Shown one piece after another: positions 1 to 5,659 of a stretch of 6,712 nt of DNA. Within the stretch, counting starts at the first letter, position 1, and each line of letters starts with the position of its first letter. The stretch is taken from assembly GCA_964396965.1 (NCBI GenBank), contig CAYNGD010000040.1, forward strand, positions 1 through 6,712. The letters run 5' to 3'. The notes under the pieces are model-generated. The model was not told where the DNA came from. It ran no database searches and saw nothing but the letters and a program-made list of their open reading frames with translations. The position numbers and the translations under genes are program-made. This DNA is from JABMRW01 sp964396965. Its GTDB lineage: Bacteria > Chloroflexota > Dehalococcoidia > Dehalococcoidales > BS750m-G39.

Positions 1-416
1 AGCATACTTTCCGGGGCGCATAGCACCCTTCTTCCCAGAGTAGCTGAGTTAGCTAGTTGAGCTATGTACGGGCTCTGTAAAGGATGGGTCACGTAGATTG
101 AGTAATTCGGAGTGGGTGACCTGGGCACTCCTTTGTAGTAATCGTACAGTGCCTGGGGTATTTGCAGTTCCCATGTCCATTGTTTGCCTCCGTAGGTCCA
201 TCGATATGTTCTGGAGACCAACTGAGTAGATTGAGGAGCGTGTGCCACCATCTCTGGTGGCTGAATCGTTATTGTCGGGGTCGCAACGGAAGGACTCGTT
301 GGTGGCGAGGGAGACGTGGGCGGTGCCGATTGAGTGGGTGGCGAAGTAGGCGGTATGCCACACCTGACCAGGACGAGCAAGCAAATCACTGTCGAGATAG
401 TTATTAACCTGTTCAT
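1..416 (-). CDS. Secreted, probably lipid-anchored protein, N-terminal part (runs off the left edge)
   Basis: I read 138 codons from an ATG at 416-414 to the window edge without a stop. Residues 1-18 (MNRLITISTVICLLVLVR) form a short basic start and hydrophobic core, followed by Cys19-Gly20. This resembles a lipoprotein signal peptide, although Arg before the Cys is atypical for a lipobox. Residues 22-54 are a Pro/Ser/Thr-rich linker (repeated PPTS and SPSP), typical after a lipid anchor. Residues 69-121 look like a folded domain rich in aromatics: RTYRWTYGGKQWTWELQIP, then ALYDYYKGVPRSPTPNYS and IYVTHPLQSPYIAQL. From memory this recalls the segment ahead of transglutaminase-like domains in secreted Chloroflexota and archaeal proteins; no catalytic region is in view, so I assign no activity. 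The RBS is weak. An insertion sequence begins 21 bp upstream and probably separates the gene from its promoter. A longer ORF in another frame overlaps it but looks non-coding. Confidence 0.62.
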   Translation of the reverse strand, partial: MNRLITISTVICLLVLVRCGIPPTSPPTQSAPPTSPSPPTSPSVATPTITIQPPEMVAHAPQSTQLVSRTYRWTYGGKQWTWELQIPQALYDYYKGVPRSPTPNYSIYVTHPLQSPYIAQLANSATLGRRVLCAPESM

Positions 417-424
417 TACCCACA

Positions 425-430
425 AGCGTA
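425..430 (-). promoter_or_regulatory. Possible -10 box of the lipoprotein gene, separated from its -35 by an insertion
   Basis: On the minus strand TACGCT (425-430) lies 8 nt before the lipoprotein ATG. In the window the bases upstream of it belong to the IS1634-like element after 7 bp. If that element and one TCAGA copy are removed, a perfect TTGACA (minus strand, 4876-4881) lands exactly 17 bp upstream of this box. TACGCT matches TATAAT at only three positions, and transcription would begin at or near the start codon, implying a very short or absent leader. The reconstruction is arithmetic from the sequence; promoter function is inference. Confidence 0.3.
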
Positions 431-432
431 GC

Positions 433-437
433 TCAGA
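433..437. repeat. Left target-site duplication (TCAGA) of the IS1634-like element
   Basis: TCAGA here directly abuts the left inverted repeat at 438. The same five bases directly follow the right inverted repeat, at 4861-4865. A 5-6 bp duplication is what I recall for the IS1634 family. Confidence 0.75.
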
Positions 438-452
438 CCTGAGTTTTACAGT
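438..452. repeat. Left terminal inverted repeat of the IS1634-like element
   Basis: CCTGAGTTTTACAGT is a perfect reverse complement of 4846-4860. The identity runs two bases further outward (436-437 with 4861-4862), but those bases are explained by the TCAGA target duplication. The next inner base differs, which limits the repeat to 15 bp. Confidence 0.8.
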
Positions 453-485
453 TGGAGCATCTCGTTAGCTTCAAGGCAGGTGCTT

Positions 486-491
486 CCCAGC
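486..491. repeat. Left target-site duplication (CCCAGC) of the IS21-family element
   Basis: CCCAGC immediately precedes the TGCG terminus at 492. An identical CCCAGC immediately follows the CGCA terminus, at 3089-3094. IS21-family elements make duplications of 4-8 bp. Confidence 0.8.
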
Positions 492-497
492 TGCGTT

Positions 498-585
498 TTT
501 CGGACTAAATCGGCCACCTTTTCGGACTAAACCGGCCGGCCTTTCGGAGCAAAGTAGGCCACCGTTTCGGAGGAAATCGGCCACC
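498..585 (+). repeat. Four tandem transposase-site repeats at the IS21 left end
   Basis: Four units begin at 498, 520, 542 and 565, with a period of 22-23 bp. The consensus is TTTCGGANNAAANCGGCCACC. Unit 2 ends in GGC instead of ACC, and unit 3 carries one extra base (AAAGTAGGCC). Multiple terminal repeats of this kind are known in IS21-family elements and are thought to bind IstA. The roughly two-helical-turn spacing places the sites on one face of the DNA. Confidence 0.88.
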
Positions 586-610
586 CCCTTAGCGAAGCGG
601 CGCCGGACAA

Positions 611-616
611 TACAAT
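611..616 (+). promoter_or_regulatory. Possible -10 box for istA
   Basis: TACAAT matches TATAAT at five of six positions and lies 28 bp before the istA ATG. I see no good -35 at 16-18 bp upstream; the best is TTAGCG at 589-594. In the IS21 family strong transcription is known to arise when two copies join end to end, so a weak resident promoter would be expected. Confidence 0.3.
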
Positions 617-622
617 GGCATA

Positions 623-644
623 GAATCACCGTTGGAGGTGATTC
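623..644 (+). promoter_or_regulatory. Hairpin sequestering the istA Shine-Dalgarno sequence
   Basis: GAATCACC (623-630) pairs perfectly with GGTGATTC (637-644) around a 6-base loop, GTTGGA. The stem ends directly at the ATG (645), and its 3' arm plus loop contain the strong SD GGAGGTGATT (634-643). In an RNA that includes both arms, the ribosome site would be masked. IS10 and IS50 use comparable hairpins so that transcription entering from outside does not raise transposase synthesis. The pairing is seen directly; the regulatory role is inference. Confidence 0.55.
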
Positions 645-2195
645 ATGGCCAACAGGAGATTGTCCGTGCGCAAGATCAAAGAAATTCTACGTTTAAAGCT
701 TGACTGTGGCATCAGCGAGCGAGAAATATCGCGAAGCTGCGGGGTCTCCCGGAGCACTGTAGCCGATTATCTCAGGAGGGCTGCGGCAGCCAAGCTGACA
801 TGGTCCGAAGCATTAGGGCTTGCCGAAGCCCAGCTAGAAGAGCGTCTCTTTCCCACCGAGCATATACCGAGTGTGGTAAAGCGACCGCCGCCGGATTGCG
901 AGCACATTTACAATGAATTACGCACCTATCGGAAATTCAACCTGACGCTGAGCCAGTTGTGGCTGGAGTATAAGGAAAAACACCCTGATGGTTACCAGTA
1001 CACCCAGTTCTGTGAGCACTACTGGCGGTGGCGTAAAAAGCTCGATTACTGCATGCGTCAGGAGCACCGCGGCGGTGAAAAGCTGTTCATTGATTACTCC
1101 GATGGACTGTCTATCGTCGATACGGCCACCGGCGAGCTTATTCCCACCCAGCTGTTCCTGGCCGTCTGGGGCGCTTCCAACTATACCTACGCCGAAGCCG
1201 TGCTGTCTCAAACGCTGCCGGACTGGATCGGCGCTCACCAGCGGGCGTTAGAGTATTTTCGCTGCGTTCCCCGGGTACTGGTGCCGGATAATTTGAAGAG
1301 CGGTGTGAGTCGGGCCTGCAAGTATGAACCGGAACTTAATCCGACCTATGCGGACATGGCGGAGCATTATGGCTGCGCGGTGCTGCCAGCGCGCCCGAGG
1401 AAGCCCAGGGATAAGGCGAAAGTGGAGGCCGGCGTGCTTATCGCCAAGAGGTGGATACTGGCGGTGCTGCGGCACCGCACTTTCTTCAGTCTGGCCGATC
1501 TCAACGCTGCCATCCGCGAGTGCCTGGAGCGTCTCAATAACCGTCCCCTGAAAAAGCTGAAGAGATCACGCCGCGAGCTGTTTGAAGCTATAGACCGGCC
1601 CAATGCCCTGCCTCTGCCGACCAAGCCATACGAGTATGCCGAATGGTATAAGGCCATGGTGCAGATGAATTACCACATCGAAGTGGACCACCATTACTAC
1701 AGTGTGCCCTACCATCTTTTACATGAGAGGCTGGATATCCGGCTGACGGCGACGATTGTAGAAGCTTTCCGCAAGGGAATACGGGTAGCTGCCCATGTCC
1801 GGTCTTACAATAGAAATGGCTACACCACGCTCAAGGAGCATATGCCGCCCTCTCACCGCTACTACGCGGAATGGAATCCGGCCCGGTTTATCCAGTGGGC
1901 GGGCAAGACCGGAGAGGCTACCGCCCGGCTGGTGGAAAAGATACTGGCTACACGTCCTTACCCGGAGCAGGGCTACAAAGCATGCATGGGTATTATTAAC
2001 CTGACGCGTGAATACGAACCGGTGCGCGTCGAAGCGGCGGCCAGACGGGCTCTCAGGTTTAAGACCTGCTCCTACCGGTCAATGAAGGCTATCCTGTCAG
2101 CCGGACTCGACCGCCATCCGGACAATGGTGAACAACACAACTTACCAGGACTGCCAGTGCATCAGAATATCAGGGGACCGGAGTATTACCGGTAA
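645..2195 (+). CDS. istA: IS21-family transposase IstA
   Basis: IstA cuts and joins the element ends together with its helper IstB. The 516 residues match the family's usual length. Residues 7-45 form a helix-turn-helix (VRKIKEILRLKL, then ISEREISRSCGVSRSTVADYLRR). The RNase H-fold catalytic core follows, with the DDE triad at D150 (EKLFIDYSD), D215 (VLVPDNLKSG) and E261 (DKAKVEAGV), and the context of each residue is typical of IstA. A C-terminal beta-rich segment (about 340-400, VDHHYYSVPYHLLHERLDIR) matches the domain that follows the core in this family. The start is set by an excellent SD at 634-643, itself buried in a hairpin. The frame is intact. The TAA stop is immediately followed by the istB SD, so the two genes are co-transcribed and translationally close. 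Confidence 0.96.
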   Translation: MANRRLSVRKIKEILRLKLDCGISEREISRSCGVSRSTVADYLRRAAAAKLTWSEALGLAEAQLEERLFPTEHIPSVVKRPPPDCEHIYNELRTYRKFNLTLSQLWLEYKEKHPDGYQYTQFCEHYWRWRKKLDYCMRQEHRGGEKLFIDYSDGLSIVDTATGELIPTQLFLAVWGASNYTYAEAVLSQTLPDWIGAHQRALEYFRCVPRVLVPDNLKSGVSRACKYEPELNPTYADMAEHYGCAVLPARPRKPRDKAKVEAGVLIAKRWILAVLRHRTFFSLADLNAAIRECLERLNNRPLKKLKRSRRELFEAIDRPNALPLPTKPYEYAEWYKAMVQMNYHIEVDHHYYSVPYHLLHERLDIRLTATIVEAFRKGIRVAAHVRSYNRNGYTTLKEHMPPSHRYYAEWNPARFIQWAGKTGEATARLVEKILATRPYPEQGYKACMGIINLTREYEPVRVEAAARRALRFKTCSYRSMKAILSAGLDRHPDNGEQHNLPGLPVHQNIRGPEYYR

Positions 2196-2210
2196 AAGGA
2201 GTAACAAGCT

Positions 2211-2990
2211 GTGCTTAATCAACAAACACTCTCCATATTGCATTCCCTCAAGCTACACGGCATGGCCAAGAGCTTTGAGGAAAGGCTGGCCGACTCTAAT
2301 CAGGCAGCTCTATCCCATGACGAATTCGTGGGGCTGCTGGTGCAGGATGAAAAGCTGTACCGCGATAATTTGAGGCTCCGGCGATTGCTCAAGAAGGCCA
2401 AGTTACGCCAGGAAGCCTCCCTGGAGGATATCGACTACGGAGCGCCCCGCGGACTCGACCGGCAGGTAATGCTGGAGCTGGCTAGTCCAGAGTGGGTACC
2501 TGCCTGCCACAACGTACTGGTCAGCGGCCCGGCCGGCGTCGGCAAATCATTTATCGCCTGCGCCCTGGGTAACGCCACCGCCCGCGCCGGTTACACCGTG
2601 CTCTACGTGCGGGCACCCCGGCTGTTTGAAACCCTGCAGCAATCACGCGGCGATGGCTCCCATCTCAAAGCCCTCGCCAGGCTAAGCCGGGTGCAGCTAC
2701 TGATTATCGACGACTTCCTGCTTACCCCACTATCCGACAGCGAACGGAGAGACCTGCTGGAAGTGGTCGAGGACCGTTACCAGACGGGAGCTACCATTAT
2801 CGCCAGTCAGTGTCCTATCAGCGATTGGCATCCCAATATCGGCGACCCTACCCTGGCTGATGCCGTCTGTGACCGGCTGCTGCACAACGCTTACAAGATC
2901 GAGATGAGAGGCGATTCTATGCGTACTCGGAGACCTACTACCAGACCTGAAAGAAAGGAGGCGATTGAAAGCGATAAGAAAGTGAGCTAA
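2211..2990 (+). CDS. istB: IS21-family AAA+ ATPase helper IstB
   Basis: IstB is the ATP-dependent partner of IstA that helps select the target and assemble the strand-transfer complex. The 259 residues are normal for the family. The N-terminal helical region (1-75) is followed by a AAA+ core: Walker A GPAGVGKS (106-113), Walker B LLIIDDF (163-169, D167/D168), a sensor I-like TIIASQ (195-200), and DPTLADAVCDRLLHNAYKIEM (212-232), the usual IstB C-terminal signature with an arginine at 222. The GTG start is preceded by AAGGAG (2196-2201) at 9 nt. The gene lies 15 bp after istA in the same operon. The C-terminus is basic. The frame shows no damage. Confidence 0.95.
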   Translation: MLNQQTLSILHSLKLHGMAKSFEERLADSNQAALSHDEFVGLLVQDEKLYRDNLRLRRLLKKAKLRQEASLEDIDYGAPRGLDRQVMLELASPEWVPACHNVLVSGPAGVGKSFIACALGNATARAGYTVLYVRAPRLFETLQQSRGDGSHLKALARLSRVQLLIIDDFLLTPLSDSERRDLLEVVEDRYQTGATIIASQCPISDWHPNIGDPTLADAVCDRLLHNAYKIEMRGDSMRTRRPTTRPERKEAIESDKKVS

Positions 2991-3018
2991 ACTGTACCTT
3001 AGTCCAGCGCCGCCAGGG

Positions 3019-3084
3019 GGTGGCCGATTTGCCCGAACACCCGGCCGTTTTCACCCCGAACAAGCGGCCGATTTCACCGAAATT
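3019..3084 (-). repeat. Three tandem transposase-site repeats at the IS21 right end
   Basis: Three degenerate units of the left-end motif occur in inverted orientation, starting near 3019, 3041 and 3064: GGTGGCCGATTTGCCCGAA, CCGGCCGTTTTCACCCCGAA and GCGGCCGATTTCACCGAAAT. The spacing of 22-23 bp equals that at the left end. The outermost unit leads into the terminal CGCA at 3085-3088. The right end has one unit fewer than the left. Confidence 0.85.
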
Positions 3085-3088
3085 CGCA

Positions 3089-3094
3089 CCCAGC
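3089..3094. repeat. Right target-site duplication (CCCAGC) of the IS21-family element
   Basis: This is the exact copy of 486-491, directly following the CGCA end at 3088. Joining the two flanks restores a continuous IS1634-like left end. Confidence 0.8.
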
Positions 3095-3139
3095 TTTGGG
3101 CGACGCAAAAGTGTGATGTAACGATTTTGGCCAAACCTC

Positions 3140-3167
3140 TTGACAATCAGGCTAAGGATGTTGTAGT
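3140..3167 (+). promoter_or_regulatory. Promoter of the IS1634-like transposase
   Basis: A perfect -35 TTGACA (3140-3145) is followed after 16 bp by TGTAGT (3162-3167), which matches four of six positions of TATAAT. Transcription would start near 3174, only about five bases before the ATG at 3179, so the leader would be very short. The box lies downstream of the nested IS21 element and so survived that insertion. Confidence 0.45.
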
Positions 3168-3178
3168 GTGATGATGAG

Positions 3179-4777
3179 ATGTTCACTCGGCTGCAGGTCT
3201 GTCGCAATAAGGATGGGAGCACCCGGTGTTATCTCCATCTGCTTAACTCCAAGAGGGTCAACGGCAGGGCCCGCTAGGAGTTTGTCTGCACCCTGGGGCG
3301 GCTGGATGTGCTCCAGGCCGGGGGAGGGCTGGACCGCTTGATAGAGGGCCTGGCTCGCTACTCGGAACGCCAATGGGTGCAGGCGCTCAGAGGCGGATGG
3401 GATAAGCTATATGGGCCAGTGCTGGTATTCCGCAGGTTATGGGAACACTTGGGCTTGGCCGAGCAAGTGGCGAGTCTCCAGGCAGAGACTGAGGCGCAAT
3501 TTCCCATAGACGAAGCAGCCTTCGCTATGGTGTTACACCGGCTGCTGGATCCGGGGAGCAAGCGGGCCACCTACCTCTGGATGAGGGAGAAAGTCTACCG
3601 GCCGGATTTTGAGCAGGTAGAGCTGCATCAGTTGTACCGGGCCTTAGACTACCTGGTGCAGGGTAAGGAGAAGATGGAGGAAGCCCTATATGTACGTAAC
3701 TGTGACCTCTTCTCTCTGGGTGTGGACGTGGTACTCTTTGATACCACGCTGGTGCACTTCGAGGGGCGAGGCCCCGAGGGCCTGGTTGCCTTCGGTCGCC
3801 CTGGAAATTACCCGGACTGCGTCAAGGTGCTGGTGGGCCTGGTGATGACCGGGGACGGTTTCCCGGTGGCACACCATGTGTTCCCTGGCAACACCGCCGA
3901 TATTAACGCCTTCCGCGCCGCGCTTGGCGACCTCAGGCGGCGCTTCCCCATACGGAGGGTGGTAATCGTGGCCGACCGTGGGGCTGTCTCTGAGGAGGTC
4001 ATTGAAGAGATGGAGCGGGCGAACGAGACGGAGCCGGACAAGAAGATAGACTACATCTTTGGGATGCGCCTACGCAAGTCCCGCGAGGTCAATGATGAGG
4101 TGCTCAGCCGGGCCGGGCGCTACCACAAAGTGGCTGAGAATCTCGGGGCGAAAGAAGTGTGGGTGGGAGATAATCGCTACGTGGTGTGCCACAACAGCGA
4201 GTCTGAAGATCGAGACCGGAAGCGGCGTGAGGAGATTATCGAGCGCACCCGGGCGGACCTGAAGAAGAAAGACGCTAAGGCTTTTGTCCTGCCCCGGGGG
4301 CTGCGGCGGTTTGTGGAGTTGGTTGGTGGAGAGTTGATGATAAAGGAAGCTGCCATACGGGAGGAGGAGGCCCGCTACGATGGGAGGTGGGTGCTCAGAA
4401 CCAACACCGATCTCCCTACCGATGAGGTAGCCCTGGACTACAAGAACCTGTGGCAGATAGAGCAGGCCTTCCGTGAACTTAAGAGCGGCCTTGAGATAAG
4501 GCCGGTGTTCCTGCGAGTTGAAGACCATGTGCGGGGCCATATCCTGGTGTGCTTTCTGGCCCTGGTGCTAGAGGCTGCGCTACAGAGGCTTCTCAAGGAG
4601 CAGAAGGCCGATGGTAGCTACAGCGATGTCCTCAGTGACCTGGAAGGGGTACGAGCAGTAGAGTTAAAAACCAATGGCAAGCGATGGCTCGTCCGCACCG
4701 AATTGCCGCCGAGGGACTTCCAGGCCTTCCAGGCGGTGGACCTGCGTGCTCCGGTCCACATCCGGTCACTCCTCTAA
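3179..4777 (+). pseudogene. IS1634-family (IS4 superfamily) DDE transposase, interrupted by an amber codon
   Basis: The full reading frame runs from ATG 3179 (MFTRLQVCRNKDGSTRCYLH) to TAA 4775-4777. That gives 532 codons, the usual size for this family. Codon 33 is TAG (3275-3277), inside the conserved N-terminal beta domain, where relatives read 'VRQ.V..LG' and this one reads R-A-R-stop-E-F-V-C-T-L-G. A CAG-to-TAG change explains it. The remaining open frame starts at GTG 3308 (489 codons) without a clear RBS and lacks the N-terminal domain. Catalytic residues are preserved: D188 (VVLFDTTLVHFEG), D266 (VVIVADRGA) and E428 (LWQIEQAFRELKSGLEIRPV), in full-length numbering, and the C-terminal EDHVRGHILVCFLALVLE is typical. 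The single lesson and intact remainder suggest recent inactivation, unless the amber is suppressed or is a sequencing error. Confidence 0.85.
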
Positions 4778-4845
4778 TCAGCCTATCATTGTACCCTCCA
4801 ATGTAGTGAAACGTCATCTTGCCCAGGCGCGACCTAGCTTTGGGC

Positions 4846-4860
4846 ACTGTAAAACTCAGG
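4846..4860. repeat. Right terminal inverted repeat of the IS1634-like element
   Basis: ACTGTAAAACTCAGG is the perfect reverse complement of 438-452. It lies 69 bp after the transposase stop codon, close to the gene as usual for the right end of such elements. Confidence 0.8.
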
Positions 4861-4865
4861 TCAGA
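4861..4865. repeat. Right target-site duplication (TCAGA) of the IS1634-like element
   Basis: This is the exact copy of 433-437, directly abutting the right inverted repeat. Joining 437 to 4866 restores the probable pre-insertion sequence. Confidence 0.75.
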
Positions 4866-5008
4866 ATGAAACGATTGTCAAAACAGTTACCACAATTGAG
4901 ATGGGGAGCGGCGCCGTTATAGAGTGGGTAACAAAGCATCGAGTTGTTCAGTCCTTTTTCCCCAAATCGGTGGCTGTGCAATGGACGCTAATGTAGCCCA
5001 GTCTAATA
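4866..5008. other. Non-coding flank next to the insertion sequence
   Basis: I find no supported gene here. The plus strand has a short open stretch from ATG 4901 to TAG 4994-4996 (31 codons) with no RBS or recognisable motif. The minus strand holds TTGACA at 4876-4881, which may be the displaced -35 of the lipoprotein gene at 1-416. The rest is probably that gene's upstream region. Confidence 0.4.
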
Positions 5009-5047
5009 AGACAAGACAAAAGGGGTGTATCATATACCTTGTTTGCC

Positions 5048-5080
5048 GAGAAGCCAAGTTTTAATGGCTTTACGCTTCTC
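5048..5080 (+). other. Inverted repeat with two competing stems
   Basis: GAGAAGC (5048-5054) is complementary to GCTTCTC (5074-5080). Inside it, AAGCCA (5051-5056) is complementary to TGGCTT (5065-5070). The two stems share bases and exclude one another. No U-tract follows, so it is not an obvious terminator. Its function is unknown, and chance cannot be excluded. Confidence 0.3.
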
Positions 5081-5350
5081 CGGGTAAAAAAAATGCCAGA
5101 GACATGTCTTGTCTCCACTTTAGAGCATCGCTGTTAAAACAATCAACCAGGGGTGGCTTAGGGTGGCTCTATCTCGCTTTCAAAGACAAAAAAGACACTG
5201 TAATCTTTGCTCGGCCCCTTTTTCGAGGCTAAAGACAAAAAACAGAGTAAAATGCATCGTAATTTTTTGTCTTTGTCTTGGTTTTTGGGGACCTTTTTGA
5301 GCGTGGACCCGGGATAGTTTTTGGCGGTTTTCAAGACATGTCTTGGGTTT

Positions 5351-5450
5351 TGTCTTCGAAGCTAATCAGGCGTGGGCGGAAGCAAGGCATGTCTTTTTGT
5401 CTTGTCTTTGAAGCCAATTAGGCATGGAAGGAAGCAAGACACGTCTTTTT
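5351..5450. repeat. Degenerate tandem repeat, 52-bp period
   Basis: Bases 5351-5398 and 5403-5450 align without gaps at 40 of 48 positions. Both begin TGTCTT, contain GAAGC(T/C)AAT and GGAAGCAAG, and end GTCTTTTT. Most differences are transitions. Each unit contains one near-palindromic AAG(A/G)CA(T/C)GTCTT site, so the duplication also doubled that motif. It lies within the AGACA/TGTCT cluster. Confidence 0.7.
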
Positions 5451-5659
5451 CATTTGTCTTTTTTGTTTTTACCAGACTCAAAAGACAAAGACAAGACAAG
5501 GATAAGACAAGACACTATAGCAAAGACTGTCTTTGTCTTATGTCTTTAAGCTTCTCCCTTCTAGCTATGATTAAGCCCTTCCTAAAAGTTCCCTGCCTTG
5601 ACCTTCTGCCCGCTTGACATTTCTCTAGGTAGGCACTACTATGATTATAGAGGTGTTGG

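Larger units (their letters stand above)
492..3088 (+). mobile_element. Complete IS21-family insertion sequence (2597 bp)
   Basis: The ends are 5'-TGCG and CGCA-3', matching the TG...CA termini of the IS21 family, and are flanked by perfect 6-bp CCCAGC duplications. The left end has four and the right end three degenerate copies of a 21-22-bp motif in inverted orientation. Between them lie istA (645-2195) and istB (2211-2990), both with intact frames and with their motifs present. The length is at the upper end of the family range. The termini are imperfect inverted repeats: TTTCGGACTAAATCGGCC on the left against TTTCGGTGAAATCGGCC on the right. Nothing in the sequence suggests decay, so this is probably the youngest insertion in the window. 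Confidence 0.93.
438..4860 (+). mobile_element. IS1634-like insertion sequence, interrupted by an IS21-family element
   Basis: The element is bounded by 15-bp perfect inverted repeats (CCTGAGTTTTACAGT at 438-452 and its complement at 4846-4860) and flanked by TCAGA duplications. It carries one transposase frame of IS1634 type at 3179-4777. An IS21-family element plus a 6-bp duplication sits 48 bp inside the left inverted repeat's outer half, at 492-3094; subtracting these 2603 bp gives a 1820-bp element, within the usual IS1634 size range as I recall it. The IS21 insertion falls upstream of the transposase promoter, so it did not break the gene. An in-frame amber codon in the transposase is the likely cause of inactivity. 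A 10-bp direct repeat, AGCTTTGGGC, occurs near both ends (3092-3101, 4836-4845); its meaning is unclear. Confidence 0.85.
5009..5545. repeat. Two-strand cluster of AGACA/TGTCT motifs with AAGACATGTCTT palindromes
   Basis: I count 13 AGACA (from 5009, 5014, 5100, 5184, 5193, 5233, 5334, 5437, 5483, 5489, 5494, 5505, 5510) and 13 TGTCT (from 5105, 5110, 5268, 5274, 5339, 5351, 5390, 5398, 5403, 5455, 5528, 5534, 5541). About one of any such pair would be expected by chance in this length. Copies often abut with a 5- or 6-bp period, for example GACAAAGACAAGACAAGG at 5484-5501. Some pair head to head as palindromes: CAAGACATGTCTTG is perfect at 5332-5345, AGACATGTCT at 5100-5109, and near matches start at 5386 and 5436. 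No coding frame explains the pattern. It could be an array of protein-binding sites, a decayed simple repeat, or part of an element end. I do not recognise it. Confidence 0.75.

Noticed and set aside
162..407. 81-codon plus-strand ORF, Arg/Gly/Trp-rich
   Set aside because: It is antisense to the Pro/Ser/Thr-rich linker of the lipoprotein gene; its odd composition is the complement of that linker.
49..423. 124-codon minus-strand ORF
   Set aside because: It overlaps the lipoprotein frame starting at 416, begins with a GTG, and its sequence lacks any ordered signal peptide or domain pattern, whereas the overlapping frame has these.
3275..3277. Programmed pyrrolysine or readthrough codon in the transposase
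   Set aside because: A simple CAG-to-TAG mutation at a position that is Gln in the related small protein is a more economical explanation, and nothing in the window points to pyrrolysine machinery; kept only as an alternative.
4070..4540. 156-codon minus-strand ORF
   Set aside because: It lies wholly antisense to the transposase catalytic core, has no motifs, and arises from the codon bias of the real gene.
4901..4996. 31-codon plus-strand frame MGSGAVIEWVTKHRVVQS...
   Set aside because: It is short, has no SD, and no recognisable motif; probably chance in the upstream region.
5009..5545. CRISPR array
   Set aside because: The repeated unit is only 5-12 bp, occurs on both strands and has irregular spacing, with no 25-40-bp repeat, unique spacers or cas genes.
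5372..5617. 81-codon plus-strand ORF rich in Lys/Gln/Asp and Phe/Ser
   Set aside because: Its sequence (RQRQDKDKTR and similar) is the direct translation of the AGACA/TGTCT motif array; there is no RBS, and the pattern continues outside the frame on both strands.
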